Shown: positions 8,467-16,592 of the stretch, piece by piece
How positions within the stretch are numbered: position 1 is the stretch's first letter
Layout: every line of letters begins with the position of its first letter
Source: Bacillus renqingensis
GTDB lineage: Bacteria; Bacillota; Bacilli; Bacillales; Cytobacillaceae
Length of the DNA stretch: 51,851 bases
Reading direction: 5' to 3'
Assembly: GCF_016464375.1 (NCBI RefSeq)
Contig: NZ_JADDIU010000024.1
Span: 1-51,851 of the forward strand
Translations under genes and position numbers: made by a program
Notes under the pieces: model-generated
Database searches by the model: none
Seen by the model: only the letters and a program-made list of their open reading frames with translations
What the model was told of the DNA's origin: nothing

Positions 8467-8557
8467 TATTTGTGACAATCATTATGATTACTGTAATCAC
8501 TCCAATTAAAACTAAATTAGATTGAAATGCTACAGATATGGCTTCATACGTCGTCAA
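8456..8557 (-). CDS. Small holin-like membrane toxin of a type I module
   Basis: A 33-residue protein starting at TTG six bases after GGGAGGT. It begins TTYEAISVAFQ, has one hydrophobic helix (about residues 14-28, LVLIGVITVIIMIV) and ends TNRKK. This matches the putative holin-like toxin family (TxpA/BsrG type), short peptides that damage the membrane when not silenced by an antisense RNA. A promoter and terminator for such an RNA lie on the opposite strand overlapping its 3' end. The name holin-like does not imply a prophage; none is seen. The gene is easily missed because of its size and TTG start. Confidence 0.75.
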   Translation of the reverse strand: MTTYEAISVAFQSNLVLIGVITVIIMIVTNRKK

Positions 8558-8675
8558 CTTCCCACCTCCCTTCTTACGGGAGATGGCCAACCGCCCATCC
8601 ACTTTATGTTGTTGCAATATTCATATTATCATAATTCTTTTCAATTCACCAGAAAAACGAGAACAAATGTTTCAA

Positions 8676-8698
8676 AGCACAAGGACGGGTCTTGTGCT
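8676..8698. repeat. Perfect hairpin upstream of the toxin gene
   Basis: AGCACAAG, seven-base loop, CTTGTGCT. No T-run follows on the plus strand, so it is not a normal terminator there. It lies just before the right copy of the imperfect direct repeat. Confidence 0.5.
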
Positions 8699-8711
8699 AC
8701 AAAAAAAGGGG

Positions 8712-8758
8712 CTTAAGTTGTGTCCCCATAAACGTTCTATGAAGGAAATTTGTAACTT
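8712..8758. repeat. Imperfect direct repeat, right copy
   Basis: Partner of 8209-8255; see that entry. It lies between the toxin upstream region and the end of manA. Confidence 0.5.
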
Positions 8759-8794
8759 ATCCTCAAAAGCACCGTCCCCATGCTTCCCCGTACA

Positions 8795-9739
8795 TTAAGT
8801 ATGCGAAACAATCAATTCGCAGTTACCCTCTATTGCAAATTCACCAAATCCCACGGGAATGATGAGGTGGGTGCCTTTCTTTAATTCGAACTGTTCTCGA
8901 TGAGAAATAAGCTGGCCGCTTCCTTTAATGACACTTAGAAGTAAATAGCGTTCGTCAAATGAGAAGGCCGTTTTTCCATTTATCTCCCATTTGTAAACTG
9001 TAAAAAATGCCGATTCAACGAAGGTTGTTATCCTTGCATCCTCCTGCTCCTTAACCTTTGGAGCAACTCCCGTAACTTGATGCGGAACTGTCGTTACTTC
9101 AATGGCTTTTTCTAAATGCAGTTCCCGTAAATTCCCCTCGGCATCCCGGCGATCATAATCATAGACTCGATAGGTAGTGTCGGAACTTTGCTGCGTTTCT
9201 AAGACGAGCGTTCCTTCACATAATGCATGGATCGTTCCACTTGGAACAAAGAAAAAGTCACCGGGCTTGATTTTCACCCTGCGCAGAAATGCATTCCATT
9301 TCCCTTCATGAATCCATTCCGTTAATTCTTCCTTCGACCGAGCGTTATGGCCAAAGACCATTTCTGCATCTTCTTTACAGTCGATAATGTACCAGCATTC
9401 CGTTTTGCCTAATTCCCCATTCTCATGAACCTTTGCGTAGGCATCATCAGGATGCACTTGCACAGATAAATCGTTGTTCGCATCTAAAATCTTGGTTAAT
9501 AACGGAAAGACCTCTTCCTTCGGATTTCCAAATAGCTCGGGATGCTCCTGCCAGAGCTTGTCTAATGTCATTCCTGCATAAGACCCATTTTCAATAAGGG
9601 AAGGGCCGTTCGGATGAGCGGAAATGGCCCAGCATTCTCCGGTATGATCATTGGGAATATCATAGCCAAATTCCCTTTTCAACGCAGATCCGCCCCAAAT
9701 TCTTTCTTTAAAAACCGGTTTTAAAAATAATGGTTGCAA
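8795..9739 (-). CDS. manA: Mannose-6-phosphate isomerase, class I
   Basis: Zinc enzyme interconverting mannose 6-phosphate and fructose 6-phosphate in the cytosol. Type I signatures are present: KERIWGGSALKREFGYD at the N-terminus, the metal-binding QVHPDD (about 97-102) and GKTECWYIID with its Glu, and VPSGTIHAL (about 165-173) with the next metal His. Length 314 is that of short Bacillus ManA/GmuF proteins. The start is TTG directly behind GGAGGTAAACAGAA. It lies 26 bases after the ROK kinase gene, with which it forms an operon, as gmuE-gmuF do in B. subtilis. It would feed mannose released by the GH38 pathway into glycolysis. Confidence 0.93.
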   Translation of the reverse strand: MQPLFLKPVFKERIWGGSALKREFGYDIPNDHTGECWAISAHPNGPSLIENGSYAGMTLDKLWQEHPELFGNPKEEVFPLLTKILDANNDLSVQVHPDDAYAKVHENGELGKTECWYIIDCKEDAEMVFGHNARSKEELTEWIHEGKWNAFLRRVKIKPGDFFFVPSGTIHALCEGTLVLETQQSSDTTYRVYDYDRRDAEGNLRELHLEKAIEVTTVPHQVTGVAPKVKEQEDARITTFVESAFFTVYKWEINGKTAFSFDERYLLLSVIKGSGQLISHREQFELKKGTHLIIPVGFGEFAIEGNCELIVSHT

Positions 9740-9765
9740 TTCTGTTTACCTCCAGCTATATGATC

Positions 9766-10632
9766 TTAGTTTTTTTCCTCAAAAGCTTGATGGGCCAGAA
9801 TGAGTGCACCCGTTATCCCGGCATCGTCCGCTAAACCAGGACTCACAATATACTCTGTTAAGTCCGGCAAGGAGAGATAATTTTGAATGAGCTCCGGCAA
9901 ATACTTATAAATCGCTGTAAACACTTGCCGCTGCTTCATTACACCCCCGCCCAGGATTATTTTTTTTGGAGAAAGAATCAAAATATATTGCATCAGTGCT
10001 TGAGCGAGATAATACCCTTCGATATCCCAAACCTCAGCCCGATTCACTAGGTTAATCCCTTTGTCTCCCCAACGTTCTTCTATAGCCGGTCCGGCAGCCA
10101 GTCCTTCCAGGCAGTCATGATGATAAGGGCATTTTCCCTGATAATGATCATTCGGATGACGCCTCACGAGGATATGCCCCATTTCAGGGTGAGAAAGTCC
10201 CTCAAGAATTTGTCCCCGGACAATCGCTCCAGCTCCAATTCCTGTACCTACTGTAATATATAAACAGCTATCGAGCCCTTTAGCTGCCCCTAGCGTAACC
10301 TCTCCTAAGGCCGCACCATTCACATCTGTTGTAAAACCAATCGGTATATCAAAGGCATCCTTCAAAGTTTGTACAAACGGGTAATTCCTCCAGCCAGCTT
10401 TAGGTGTGGTGGTGATATAACCGTATGTAGGACTTTCCTGATTTACATCAATCGGCCCAAAAGAGCCTATCCCGATAGCATCCAGCGAATATTGACGAAA
10501 AAACTCTATTACCTTTACCATCGTTTCCTCAGGTACGGTGGTTGGAAACTGAACCCGCTCAACGATATTTCCCTTCTCATCCCCAATAGCACAGACAAAC
10601 TTCGTTCCCCCTGCTTCAATTGCTCCTAGCAT
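9766..10632 (-). CDS. gmuE: ROK-family fructokinase
   Basis: ATP-dependent sugar kinase, most like B. subtilis GmuE. The N-terminus MLGAIEAGGTKFVCAIGDE holds the phosphate loop, TVGTGIGAGAIV the second ATP motif, and a zinc-binding cluster HxxxxxxGKCPYHHDCLEG (about 160-182) identifies ROK enzymes. EMGHI positions the substrate-binding residues, and the aspartate of TTDVNGAALGE is the likely catalytic region. ATG at 10632 (eight bases after GGGAG) is preferred over a TTG two codons earlier. It is first in a two-gene unit with manA. The substrate (fructose rather than mannose or glucose) is inferred from similarity. Confidence 0.87.
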   Translation of the reverse strand: MLGAIEAGGTKFVCAIGDEKGNIVERVQFPTTVPEETMVKVIEFFRQYSLDAIGIGSFGPIDVNQESPTYGYITTTPKAGWRNYPFVQTLKDAFDIPIGFTTDVNGAALGEVTLGAAKGLDSCLYITVGTGIGAGAIVRGQILEGLSHPEMGHILVRRHPNDHYQGKCPYHHDCLEGLAAGPAIEERWGDKGINLVNRAEVWDIEGYYLAQALMQYILILSPKKIILGGGVMKQRQVFTAIYKYLPELIQNYLSLPDLTEYIVSPGLADDAGITGALILAHQAFEEKN

Positions 10633-11042
10633 AGACAACTCTCCCTACTCAAGTAAACTCCCGCAATAGCTGACAATCAAGTCAATTACACGACAATTTC
10701 ATTATAAAAGATTCTAATCCGGAAAGGAAGCAAGGGGGGCGGTCTTTTGCTTCCAAATGAACATGATTACGAAGGAACAATGCTGAGAAATAGATAGAAG
10801 AGATTCTTGAAAACAGGAGGGAAATTTGACTTGAGTGATTGCGTATAGCCCTTCTAGGCTATGCTACCGGGGTTCGCCCCTTTTTACAACTCTCCGGCGC
10901 GTATAGCCCTTCTAGGCTACCGTATAAAAAGTTCTTTTTCATGACTCTCGGTGGGACTGTTCTCCAGAGCCTCCTTAATGCATAAAACAGGAAGAGATTT
11001 ACAAATAATAGTAACAACTCATTTAATAGTGGAGATGATCTT
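10633..11042. other. Intergenic stretch with short repeats and a UUCG hairpin
   Basis: No gene is supported between the divergent gmuE and P450 genes. Two identical 21-base units (10841-10861 and 10899-10919, containing TAGCCCTTCTAGGCTA) flank a GGGG-TTCG-CCCC hairpin with a T-run. The remaining sequence has no recognised operator or riboswitch. Confidence 0.6.
10841..10919 (+). repeat. 21-base direct repeats around a TTCG terminator hairpin
   Basis: Positions 10841-10861 and 10899-10919 are identical; each can fold through TAGCC/GGCTA. Between them, 10869-10885 reads GGGG, TTCG loop, CCCC, TTTTT, a compact plus-strand intrinsic terminator. Confidence 0.7.
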
Positions 11043-12296
11043 ATGTCGAATACAATGCCTCATGAAGATGGAATAGACCACACTTTGAGCTTAATGAGAG
11101 AAGGATATCTGTATATTTTGAATAGACGGCGTAGTTTTAACTCAGATGTTTTCGAAACGCGTTTTCTTGGAAGGAAGACTATCTGCATGGGGGGAAAGGA
11201 AGCTGCTGAAATTTTTTATGACCCTGAAAAATTCAAACGGGAAGGTGCTGCACCCAATCGCTTAAAAGAGACGATGTTTGGAAAGAATGGGGTTCAAGGA
11301 TTAGATGGGCAAAAACATAGACACCGTAAGGAAATGTTTATGTCACTTATGTCTCCGAATAACCTTAAAAGATTAACCGACATTACCAATGAAGAGTGGC
11401 AGACCGCAGTGAATAAATGGGAATCACTCGATCAGATTACTCTTTATGAAGAAGTGCAGGAAATATTATGCAGGGTCGCTTGCCGATGGGCAGGGGTACC
11501 AGTCCAAGAAGATGGTATAAAGAATCTAACTAATGATTTAGCGGCAATGATTGAGTCGCCGGCAGCGGTGGGACCAAGCCATTGGAAAGGAAGAAATGGG
11601 CGGAACCGTGTGGAAAAGTGGTTAGGAGAACTTATTACCAGCGTAAGGGATGGACAAGTTGAACCTCCTGAAAATACTGCTCTAGATAGGATTGTCTGGC
11701 ACCGCGATCTTGATAAAAATCTTCTAGATACTGAGGTTGTCGCTGTCGAAGTCATTAATATCTTGAGATCCATTGTCGCGATTGCCCTATTCATCAATTT
11801 TATCGCCTTAGCAGTGCATCATTATCCAGAAGAAAGGGAAAAACTTAAATTGGGCGATGAAAAATATGCCCAAATGTTTGTTCAAGAAGTCCGTCGCTAT
11901 TACCCTTTTTTCCCGTTTATTACAGCACTGGTGAAGAAAGATTTCATCTGGAACAACTTTAGGTTTGAAAAAGATACGTTAACATTCTTGGACCTTTATG
12001 GTACTAATCATGACCCAAAAATTTGGGAAAACCCGGATAGATTCAATCCTCAGCGGTTTGCAGAGTGGAAAAAAAGTCCATTTAGTTTTATTCCGCAGGG
12101 TGGCGGCGATTACTTATGGGGGCATCGCTGTGCAGGTGAATGGGCCACCATTGAAGTCATGAAAGTAAGCCTTGATTTTCTTGTAAATCGACTGGAATAC
12201 GATGTCCCCGACCAGGATTTAAGTTACAGCATGGTCAACATGCCAAGTATTCCTCATAGTAAAATAATCTTTAAAAATATAAAGCAGAAGAGGTAG
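11043..12296 (+). CDS. CYP152-family fatty-acid peroxygenase (P450)
   Basis: Cytosolic cytochrome P450 using hydrogen peroxide to hydroxylate fatty acids near the carboxyl end; close in sequence and length (417) to B. subtilis P450BSbeta (YbdT/CypC). The heme ligand is Cys363 in [14 protein letters not shown], with the [11 protein letters not shown] loop before it. Arg242, which holds the substrate carboxylate in CYP152 enzymes, is present, but the usual following Pro is Ser243. Residue 85 is Gln, as in the hydroxylase P450BSbeta, whereas the decarboxylase OleT has His, so hydroxylation is the likelier outcome. The EVRRYYPF helix and ExxR-equivalent are intact. It stands alone, with a terminator after it. 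Confidence 0.92.
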   Translation: MSNTMPHEDGIDHTLSLMREGYLYILNRRRSFNSDVFETRFLGRKTICMGGKEAAEIFYDPEKFKREGAAPNRLKETMFGKNGVQGLDGQKHRHRKEMFMSLMSPNNLKRLTDITNEEWQTAVNKWESLDQITLYEEVQEILCRVACRWAGVPVQEDGIKNLTNDLAAMIESPAAVGPSHWKGRNGRNRVEKWLGELITSVRDGQVEPPENTALDRIVWHRDLDKNLLDTEVVAVEVINILRSIVAIALFINFIALAVHHYPEEREKLKLGDEKYAQMFVQEVRRYYPFFPFITALVKKDFIWNNFRFEKDTLTFLDLYGTNHDPKIWENPDRFNPQRFAEWKKSPFSFIPQGGGDYLWGHRCAGEWATIEVMKVSLDFLVNRLEYDVPDQDLSYSMVNMPSIPHSKIIFKNIKQKR

Positions 12297-12312
12297 ATAA
12301 TCGTTCGATTTG

Positions 12313-12349
12313 TACTCGTAGGCTCACCATTAGAGCTACGGGTCTTTTT
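12313..12349 (+). terminator. Terminator of the P450 gene
   Basis: ACTCGTAG pairs with CTACGGGT across a 14-base loop and is followed by CTTTTT, starting 17 bases after the stop. Confidence 0.65.
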
Positions 12350-12387
12350 GTCCCACATATGTTCCATTTCTTCCAGAAGGAAGGGGA

Positions 12388-12434
12388 TGTCCAAAAAGTC
12401 AATCTTTTGACTTTTGGACGCCCCTTTTTCTGTT
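12388..12434. repeat. Long hairpin after the P450 gene
   Basis: GGGATGTCCAAAAAGTCAA folds onto TTGACTTTTGGACGCCCC with a short loop, followed by TTTTT on the plus strand. A related GGACAGCCCC end lies near 12494-12503. It may be a second terminator or the trace of a transposable element; no transposase remains. Confidence 0.5.
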
Positions 12435-12605
12435 CAAAAATGAGATATAACAGCATTCTTGATTTTTTAATTTTATAGGATTTGCCCTTTTTGGACAGCC
12501 CCTTTCCCATGTTGCTAATTCCTTCCTACTAATATATAAAGATAGTGCACTGATAAGGGATAAATTTTTTTCTTTTGAAAGTTCCTTATACGGTTCTCCA
12601 GTATT

Positions 12606-12908
12606 TTATTTATTTTTATTGTTAAAGCTTAAAATGAAACTTACACCAAAAATAATAACAAAGAAAATGGTTAAATAAAAAATTACAGAATCTCCTGATT
12701 TATTGAATTCATCTACAATTACTCCTTGTAAAATCAACAAAATACCTCCAATGATTAGGAGAAAAAAGGAATTTAAAAGTATATAAGTAGTTGCTTTCAT
12801 TCTATTTTTTAAAAAGGTTATATAACCTAAGTTACATAATAAAAAAATGGTTATTAAGTAATAAATTGGTCTAAATAAAGTAAAAGTTTCTCCGGTGATT
12901 TCTAACAT
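12606..12908 (-). CDS. Small membrane protein of unknown function
   Basis: A 100-residue, very hydrophobic protein with about four predicted membrane helices (roughly 12-32, 40-60, 44-64 as a tight pair, and 75-95) and a short basic tail FNNKNK. AAGGAAATTTAA precedes the ATG. It is AT-rich compared with flanking genes. It resembles small YczI-like Bacillus membrane proteins in size and layout, but I do not recognise the family with certainty. It is 13 bases downstream of another small gene on the same strand. Confidence 0.5.
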   Translation of the reverse strand: MLEITGETFTLFRPIYYLITIFLLCNLGYITFLKNRMKATTYILLNSFFLLIIGGILLILQGVIVDEFNKSGDSVIFYLTIFFVIIFGVSFILSFNNKNK

Positions 12909-12921
12909 TTAAATTTCCTTT

Positions 12922-13125
12922 CTAATTATAATTTAAATTTAATGGTATTATATCAAAGTGACAGTGATCAAACGGGTAACATGTCGCATTTTTCCTAACG
13001 GAACCCCCTTTTCTATTTCCATGGACTGTCTTTATCGAAACATATCGTTCAACTTTTTTTCTTATTTTTTTACCAAATAAAGCAGTTGCTATCGCTCCAA
13101 AAAAATTTTCTAATGTCTCCAACAT
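12922..13125 (-). CDS. Hypothetical 67-residue protein
   Basis: Starts at ATG eight bases after AAAGGAGAG, a good ribosome site. The N-terminal half (LETLENFFGAIATALFGKK) is amphipathic and followed by a basic stretch IRKKVERYVSIKTVHGNRK; the tail contains several Cys and His (ATCYPFDHCHFD). No family is recognised. The spacing to the membrane protein gene downstream suggests one transcript. It could be a shortened gene, as its C-terminus ends in low-complexity residues. Confidence 0.4.
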   Translation of the reverse strand: MLETLENFFGAIATALFGKKIRKKVERYVSIKTVHGNRKGGSVRKNATCYPFDHCHFDIIPLNLNYN

Positions 13126-13456
13126 GAAATGTCTCTCCTTTCAATAAATACGAACTTATAAATATGCTTATCTAGATATAAGAACATTCTGAATTTTATC
13201 AACAAATTATCCGCATTAGCGGATATTATTATATTATCAGTTAATTTTCAAAGGGGTTAAACTATGGAAAAAGGATTTATTATTTTTGGTGTGTTAAAAG
13301 TCGCTAGCCAATACTTAGCTTTCCCTTCTTCTGAGTACCAACCTTGATATCGTATACTTTTTTGAGGCTGAATCCCAGCTATAGGTGGTCGAATCTCTAT
13401 CGGGCACTGCCTGTATGGCTGAAATCTCCCCATTAACTGAAAAAAAAACTCTTCAA
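13126..13456. other. Intergenic stretch without a supported gene
   Basis: Between the 67-residue gene and the HxlR gene, about 330 bases. The minus strand stays open downstream of HxlR (to 13257) in a shifted frame, but that frame has no ribosome site and overlaps the HxlR coding region, so I do not call it. No terminator or known motif was seen. Confidence 0.5.
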
Positions 13457-13852
13457 TTAGTAGGGTTTTGCGGAATCTGAAATACCCATTTCGTTTTTGA
13501 TTTCTGCCATCCGTCTTTTTCCCCATGTATACATCATTTCAATAATCGGCAGTAACGTCATCCCTAAATCTGTCATGGAGTATTCTACTTTTGGTGGAAC
13601 TTCAGGGTAAACCTCACGATGAACAATTCCATCTTCCATCAATTCTCGTAATTGATTCGTTAATATTTTATGAGATATTTTTGGAAACAGCCTTTGGAGT
13701 TCACTAAACCGATGTGGACCTTCTACTCCTAAATGCCATAGAATAACGACTTTCCATTTTCCACTTATAATCGATAAAGTGAGCTCTTTTTCACAATTAA
13801 AATCACCGTTTACTATCTTTTCTTTAATTTCCTCTCGTAATGTATCTGACAA
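13457..13852 (-). CDS. HxlR-family redox-type transcriptional regulator
   Basis: Winged-helix DNA-binding protein of the HxlR/HypR class, 131 residues. Typical segments are [43 protein letters not shown] and the wing [16 protein letters not shown]. Cys20 sits immediately before the first helix, the position of the thiol sensor in HypR (B. subtilis) and related regulators. Start is TTG behind AGGAGGTAGGAG. It is divergent from a DJ-1/PfpI gene across 145 bases, an arrangement known for HxlR regulators that induce detoxification genes under electrophile or disulfide stress; that role is inferred. Confidence 0.87.
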   Translation of the reverse strand: MSDTLREEIKEKIVNGDFNCEKELTLSIISGKWKVVILWHLGVEGPHRFSELQRLFPKISHKILTNQLRELMEDGIVHREVYPEVPPKVEYSMTDLGMTLLPIIEMMYTWGKRRMAEIKNEMGISDSAKPY

Positions 13853-13878
13853 GAACTCCTACCTCCTAGTCCATCAAT

Positions 13879-13915
13879 AGTAACCTTTGGGTAACCTCGT
13901 TACAAAAAAGTACAT
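13879..13915. promoter_or_regulatory. GTAAC/GTTAC motifs in the HxlR to DJ-1 divergent region
   Basis: AGTAACC, GGGTAACC and GTTAC occur within 25 bases, including GTAAC and GTTAC as an inverted pair. Their place between the regulator and its likely target makes them candidate HxlR operator half-sites. Confidence 0.4.
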
Positions 13916-13997
13916 TCTTCACAATAAAAAAAACGAGTAGTAGAATGAAATTGTCGGCTTATCGACAAATCTTTTTCAATCATGAGGAGGAACGATC

Positions 13998-14516
13998 ATG
14001 AGTAAAAAAGCACTCTTCATTATCCCCCCAGAACGTTTCAATGAAGACGAATTATTCCAACCAAAAGCAGAATTAGAAAATGCCGGAATTGAAGTAACCG
14101 TGGCAAGCACAAAAACGGGTGAAATCGTAGGCGATAATCAGGGTAAAGCAACTGCTGAGGTTATTTTCTCAGACGTTTCTGCTGCTGACTATGATCTTGT
14201 TTCTGTTATTGGTGGTTCTGGAACAAACGATCACCTTTGGGAAAATCAAGAACTACAAAACTACTTGAAACAAGCTTATGATGATAAAGTGCTTGTAACA
14301 GGAATTTGTGCAGGTGCGGTTACTGTTGCCAAAACGGGCTTGCTATCCGGAAGAGAAGCAACCTGCTACCCAGTAGATATACAAAAAGACCAATTAAAAA
14401 CGAATCATGTAACATACGTTGAAAAACATGTCGTTGCTCATGACGATATTATCACTGGCGATGGCCCAGATGGTGCTAAAGAATTTGGACAAGCACTAGT
14501 GAAAGCCTTAAGCTAA
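13998..14516 (+). CDS. DJ-1/PfpI-superfamily protein
   Basis: Cytosolic 172-residue protein of the DJ-1/PfpI fold. The nucleophile-elbow cysteine is Cys104 in VLVTGICAGAVTVAKTGLLSG, and VIGGSGTNDHLWEN carries the preceding conserved loop. Members act as glyoxalase III-like or chaperone/deglycase-like stress proteins; the exact activity here cannot be told. ATG follows GAGGAGG. Divergent HxlR regulator suggests thiol- or aldehyde-stress induction. Two hairpins follow the stop. Confidence 0.85.
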   Translation: MSKKALFIIPPERFNEDELFQPKAELENAGIEVTVASTKTGEIVGDNQGKATAEVIFSDVSAADYDLVSVIGGSGTNDHLWENQELQNYLKQAYDDKVLVTGICAGAVTVAKTGLLSGREATCYPVDIQKDQLKTNHVTYVEKHVVAHDDIITGDGPDGAKEFGQALVKALS

Positions 14517-14552
14517 TTCTACATTCTATTCGATCCTGTTTCAAATCATAAA

Positions 14553-14579
14553 GAGCCTTCGGAATAATTCCGAAGGCTC
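14553..14579 (+). terminator. Perfect hairpin after the DJ-1 gene
   Basis: GAGCCTTCGGAA and TTCCGAAGGCTC form a 12-bp stem with a 3-base loop 37 bases after the stop. The T-run is poor, so it may act mainly as an RNA-protecting hairpin. Confidence 0.55.
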
Positions 14580-14652
14580 AGTGGTTTACTGGAAAATTTT
14601 CATGTTCATTAACTTGTGAATATGAGGATGAGGAACAAAAAAACATAAAAAA

Positions 14653-14697
14653 GGTGTCAGGCACTCAAATTAGATGCCTGACACCTCTTTTATTTAA
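14653..14697. terminator. Bidirectional terminator between DJ-1 and SIS genes
   Basis: GGTGTCAGGCA and TGCCTGACACC form a perfect 11-bp stem with A-rich sequence before and TCTTTTATTT after, suiting both convergent transcripts. GGTGTCAGGC stems recur in Bacillaceae genomes. Confidence 0.7.
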
Positions 14698-14707
14698 AAT
14701 ATCAAGA

Positions 14708-15760
14708 CTAATTTAATTTCTTGCTGCCTAGTTTCTGGTGGAACTTTGGATCTTTTGGAATGCTTGGGTCTACTCCTCTTAATGGCGGAATCTCTGCACA
14801 TATTAATTGAATTGGAATGATATATTCATAAGTTTTATAATAGGGATGGTTTACAAACTCCGCTTTCATATTTTGTGAATTTTTGTTCACATCGCTGCCA
14901 ATCACATATATATGATCTGTCCAGCCGGATAGCACCTCAACTATTTTTTCTACCCGTTTCTCCACACCTGTATCTAAAATGATAATAGTAGAATCTTCAT
15001 TTACCGCATTGTAGATACCGTGGATAAATTCCTCAAACTCATAGCCCGTAACAGGGATTCGCATGGTTTCCAATAGTTTCAATGCGCTTTCTAACGTATC
15101 ACCGTAAATTTCACTCGTACCAATTACACGGATATCTTTTGCAGTAGCAAGTTTTTCTTTATTCGTCTCAATCCACTGAAGGGCTGCATCGTAAGTTTTC
15201 AAGAACTGATCTGCTGTTTTTTCTAGTTCTGAAATTTCCTTATTATAGTCTTCATTTGATAGCTTGCCAGTTTCTCTTGCCAATTGTAGGGCAAGAAGTG
15301 TTAGATTTAGCTTTGTACAGTAAAAGCCTTTTGTTTTTGCACCTGCTAATTCTTCACCACATAGAACCGTCAGGACGAAATCAGCTACTTCATCAATTAA
15401 GGCATCCTTTTGGCCAGCCATCGAAGCGGTCAAACATCCTGCTTCTTTTGCTATTTTCATAGCGTTATAGGTAGAATAGCTGCTTCCCCCTTGGGAAATG
15501 CCGACTACCAACGTCTTAGATGAATCTCCTAGAAAAGTCTCCGCGTTAATCGCAAATGGATAATAGGCATCCACACGAACTCCTGTAAAATGCTGCATTA
15601 ATTTTTGTGTTTGCAGCCCGGAGTGAAAGCTTGTTCCAGATCCCGTTACAACGATGCGGTTGATTTCCTTTGTCCTTACTTCAGCAAAAAGCTGGTCTGC
15701 TTGTTGAATAATTTCCTTCATTTTTTCTGGTGTTTCTTGCATATAATCTTGAATTCTCAT
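14708..15760 (-). CDS. SIS-domain sugar isomerase or deglycase
   Basis: Cytosolic protein with two SIS (sugar isomerase) domains. The first begins near RIVVTGSGTSFHSGLQTQK and contains the phosphosugar loop GISQGGSSYSTYNAMK; the second begins IRVIGTSEIYGDTLESALKL with EEFIHGIYNAVNEDSTII. The order is that of glucosamine-6-phosphate synthase isomerase halves and of FrlB/GfrE/GfrF deglycases, which split phosphorylated sugar-amine adducts. It is the last gene of a mannose-family PTS operon, so its substrate should be the 6-phosphate of the imported sugar. ATG at 15760 is preferred (GGAG ten bases before); a TTG at 15769 is open. Confidence 0.8.
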   Translation of the reverse strand: MRIQDYMQETPEKMKEIIQQADQLFAEVRTKEINRIVVTGSGTSFHSGLQTQKLMQHFTGVRVDAYYPFAINAETFLGDSSKTLVVGISQGGSSYSTYNAMKIAKEAGCLTASMAGQKDALIDEVADFVLTVLCGEELAGAKTKGFYCTKLNLTLLALQLARETGKLSNEDYNKEISELEKTADQFLKTYDAALQWIETNKEKLATAKDIRVIGTSEIYGDTLESALKLLETMRIPVTGYEFEEFIHGIYNAVNEDSTIIILDTGVEKRVEKIVEVLSGWTDHIYVIGSDVNKNSQNMKAEFVNHPYYKTYEYIIPIQLICAEIPPLRGVDPSIPKDPKFHQKLGSKKLN

Positions 15761-15782
15761 TTTTCTCAATCTCCTTTTCTTG

Positions 15783-16592
15783 TTATAGGATTTTAGCCCA
15801 GTGAATTAAAATACCAAATACAATGATTCCTAGTGTCAGCTTTGTAATACTGACTTTCTTTTTCATTAACCAGTACACAGCAAAGGTTACTAATAGCGGA
15901 AGCATATTAGGGAGAATCTGATTCAGGATATCTTGGACGACTACTTTTGCCCCGTTGATATTAAATTTGAGCGGGGTCTTGAAACTTAACATCGTCGCGA
16001 CCATCCCCCCGACTACGAACAAACCAACCGTAGTCGCCATTGCCATAATCTTTTCCATTAATCCTTCTTTTTGAATTCTTTCCAGCGAGTTAACTCCGAC
16101 GCTATAGCCCAACTTCAACCCAACAACGCGTAAAAACAGATGAGGGATGTTATAAAGAAGCAGGAACAAGATAGGTCCAAAAATGTTTCCACTTGTTGCA
16201 AGTGAAATTCCAATACCGGCTGCAATAACGCGGAAGGTCCCCCAGAAAAGCGAATCACCAATCCCTGCCAATGGTCCCATCAACGATGCTTTTATAGCGC
16301 TAATGGAGGACGAATCGAAGTGTGGATCGTTCGCATTTTGCTCCTCAAGTGCAGCAGAGATCCCCATGATTGTAGGAACAACTGCCGGTGTGGTATTGAA
16401 AATTTCTAAATGGCGGTTTAGCGCTTTTACCTGATCATCGTGATTGTCATATAATTTTTTAATGACAGGAATCATCGCATAGGCATAACCTAAATTCTGC
16501 ATCCGCTCATAGTTAAATGCACCTTGCAGGGCAAACGATCTCCAAAATACCTGACGCAGCTCTTTTTTGGTAACTTTCTTTTCCCTAGTCAA
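15783..16592 (-). CDS. Mannose-family PTS IID component
   Basis: Membrane subunit that forms the sugar channel together with IIC. ERMQNLGYAYAMIPVIKKLY, the conserved MGPLAGIGDSLFWGTFR and NIPHLFLRVVGLKLGY motifs identify IID, and helices near the C-terminus anchor it. Length 269 is usual. It starts at TTG and overlaps the end of IIC by eight bases, implying coupling. Confidence 0.92.
   Translation of the reverse strand: MTREKKVTKKELRQVFWRSFALQGAFNYERMQNLGYAYAMIPVIKKLYDNHDDQVKALNRHLEIFNTTPAVVPTIMGISAALEEQNANDPHFDSSSISAIKASLMGPLAGIGDSLFWGTFRVIAAGIGISLATSGNIFGPILFLLLYNIPHLFLRVVGLKLGYSVGVNSLERIQKEGLMEKIMAMATTVGLFVVGGMVATMLSFKTPLKFNINGAKVVVQDILNQILPNMLPLLVTFAVYWLMKKKVSITKLTLGIIVFGILIHWAKIL

Noticed and set aside
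8456..8557. Prophage remnant suggested by a holin-like peptide
   Set aside because: No phage genes nearby; size, start and antisense layout fit a type I toxin instead.
8538..8798. 86-residue plus-strand frame between toxin and manA
   Set aside because: No ribosome site, overlaps the toxin gene antisense and crosses a repeat and hairpin.
12271..12510. 79-residue minus-strand frame after the P450 gene
   Set aside because: It runs through a terminator and a long hairpin, has no ribosome site and gives lysine-rich nonsense.
13257..13526. 89-residue minus-strand frame downstream of HxlR
   Set aside because: It starts inside the HxlR gene in another frame, lacks a ribosome site and matches no family I know.
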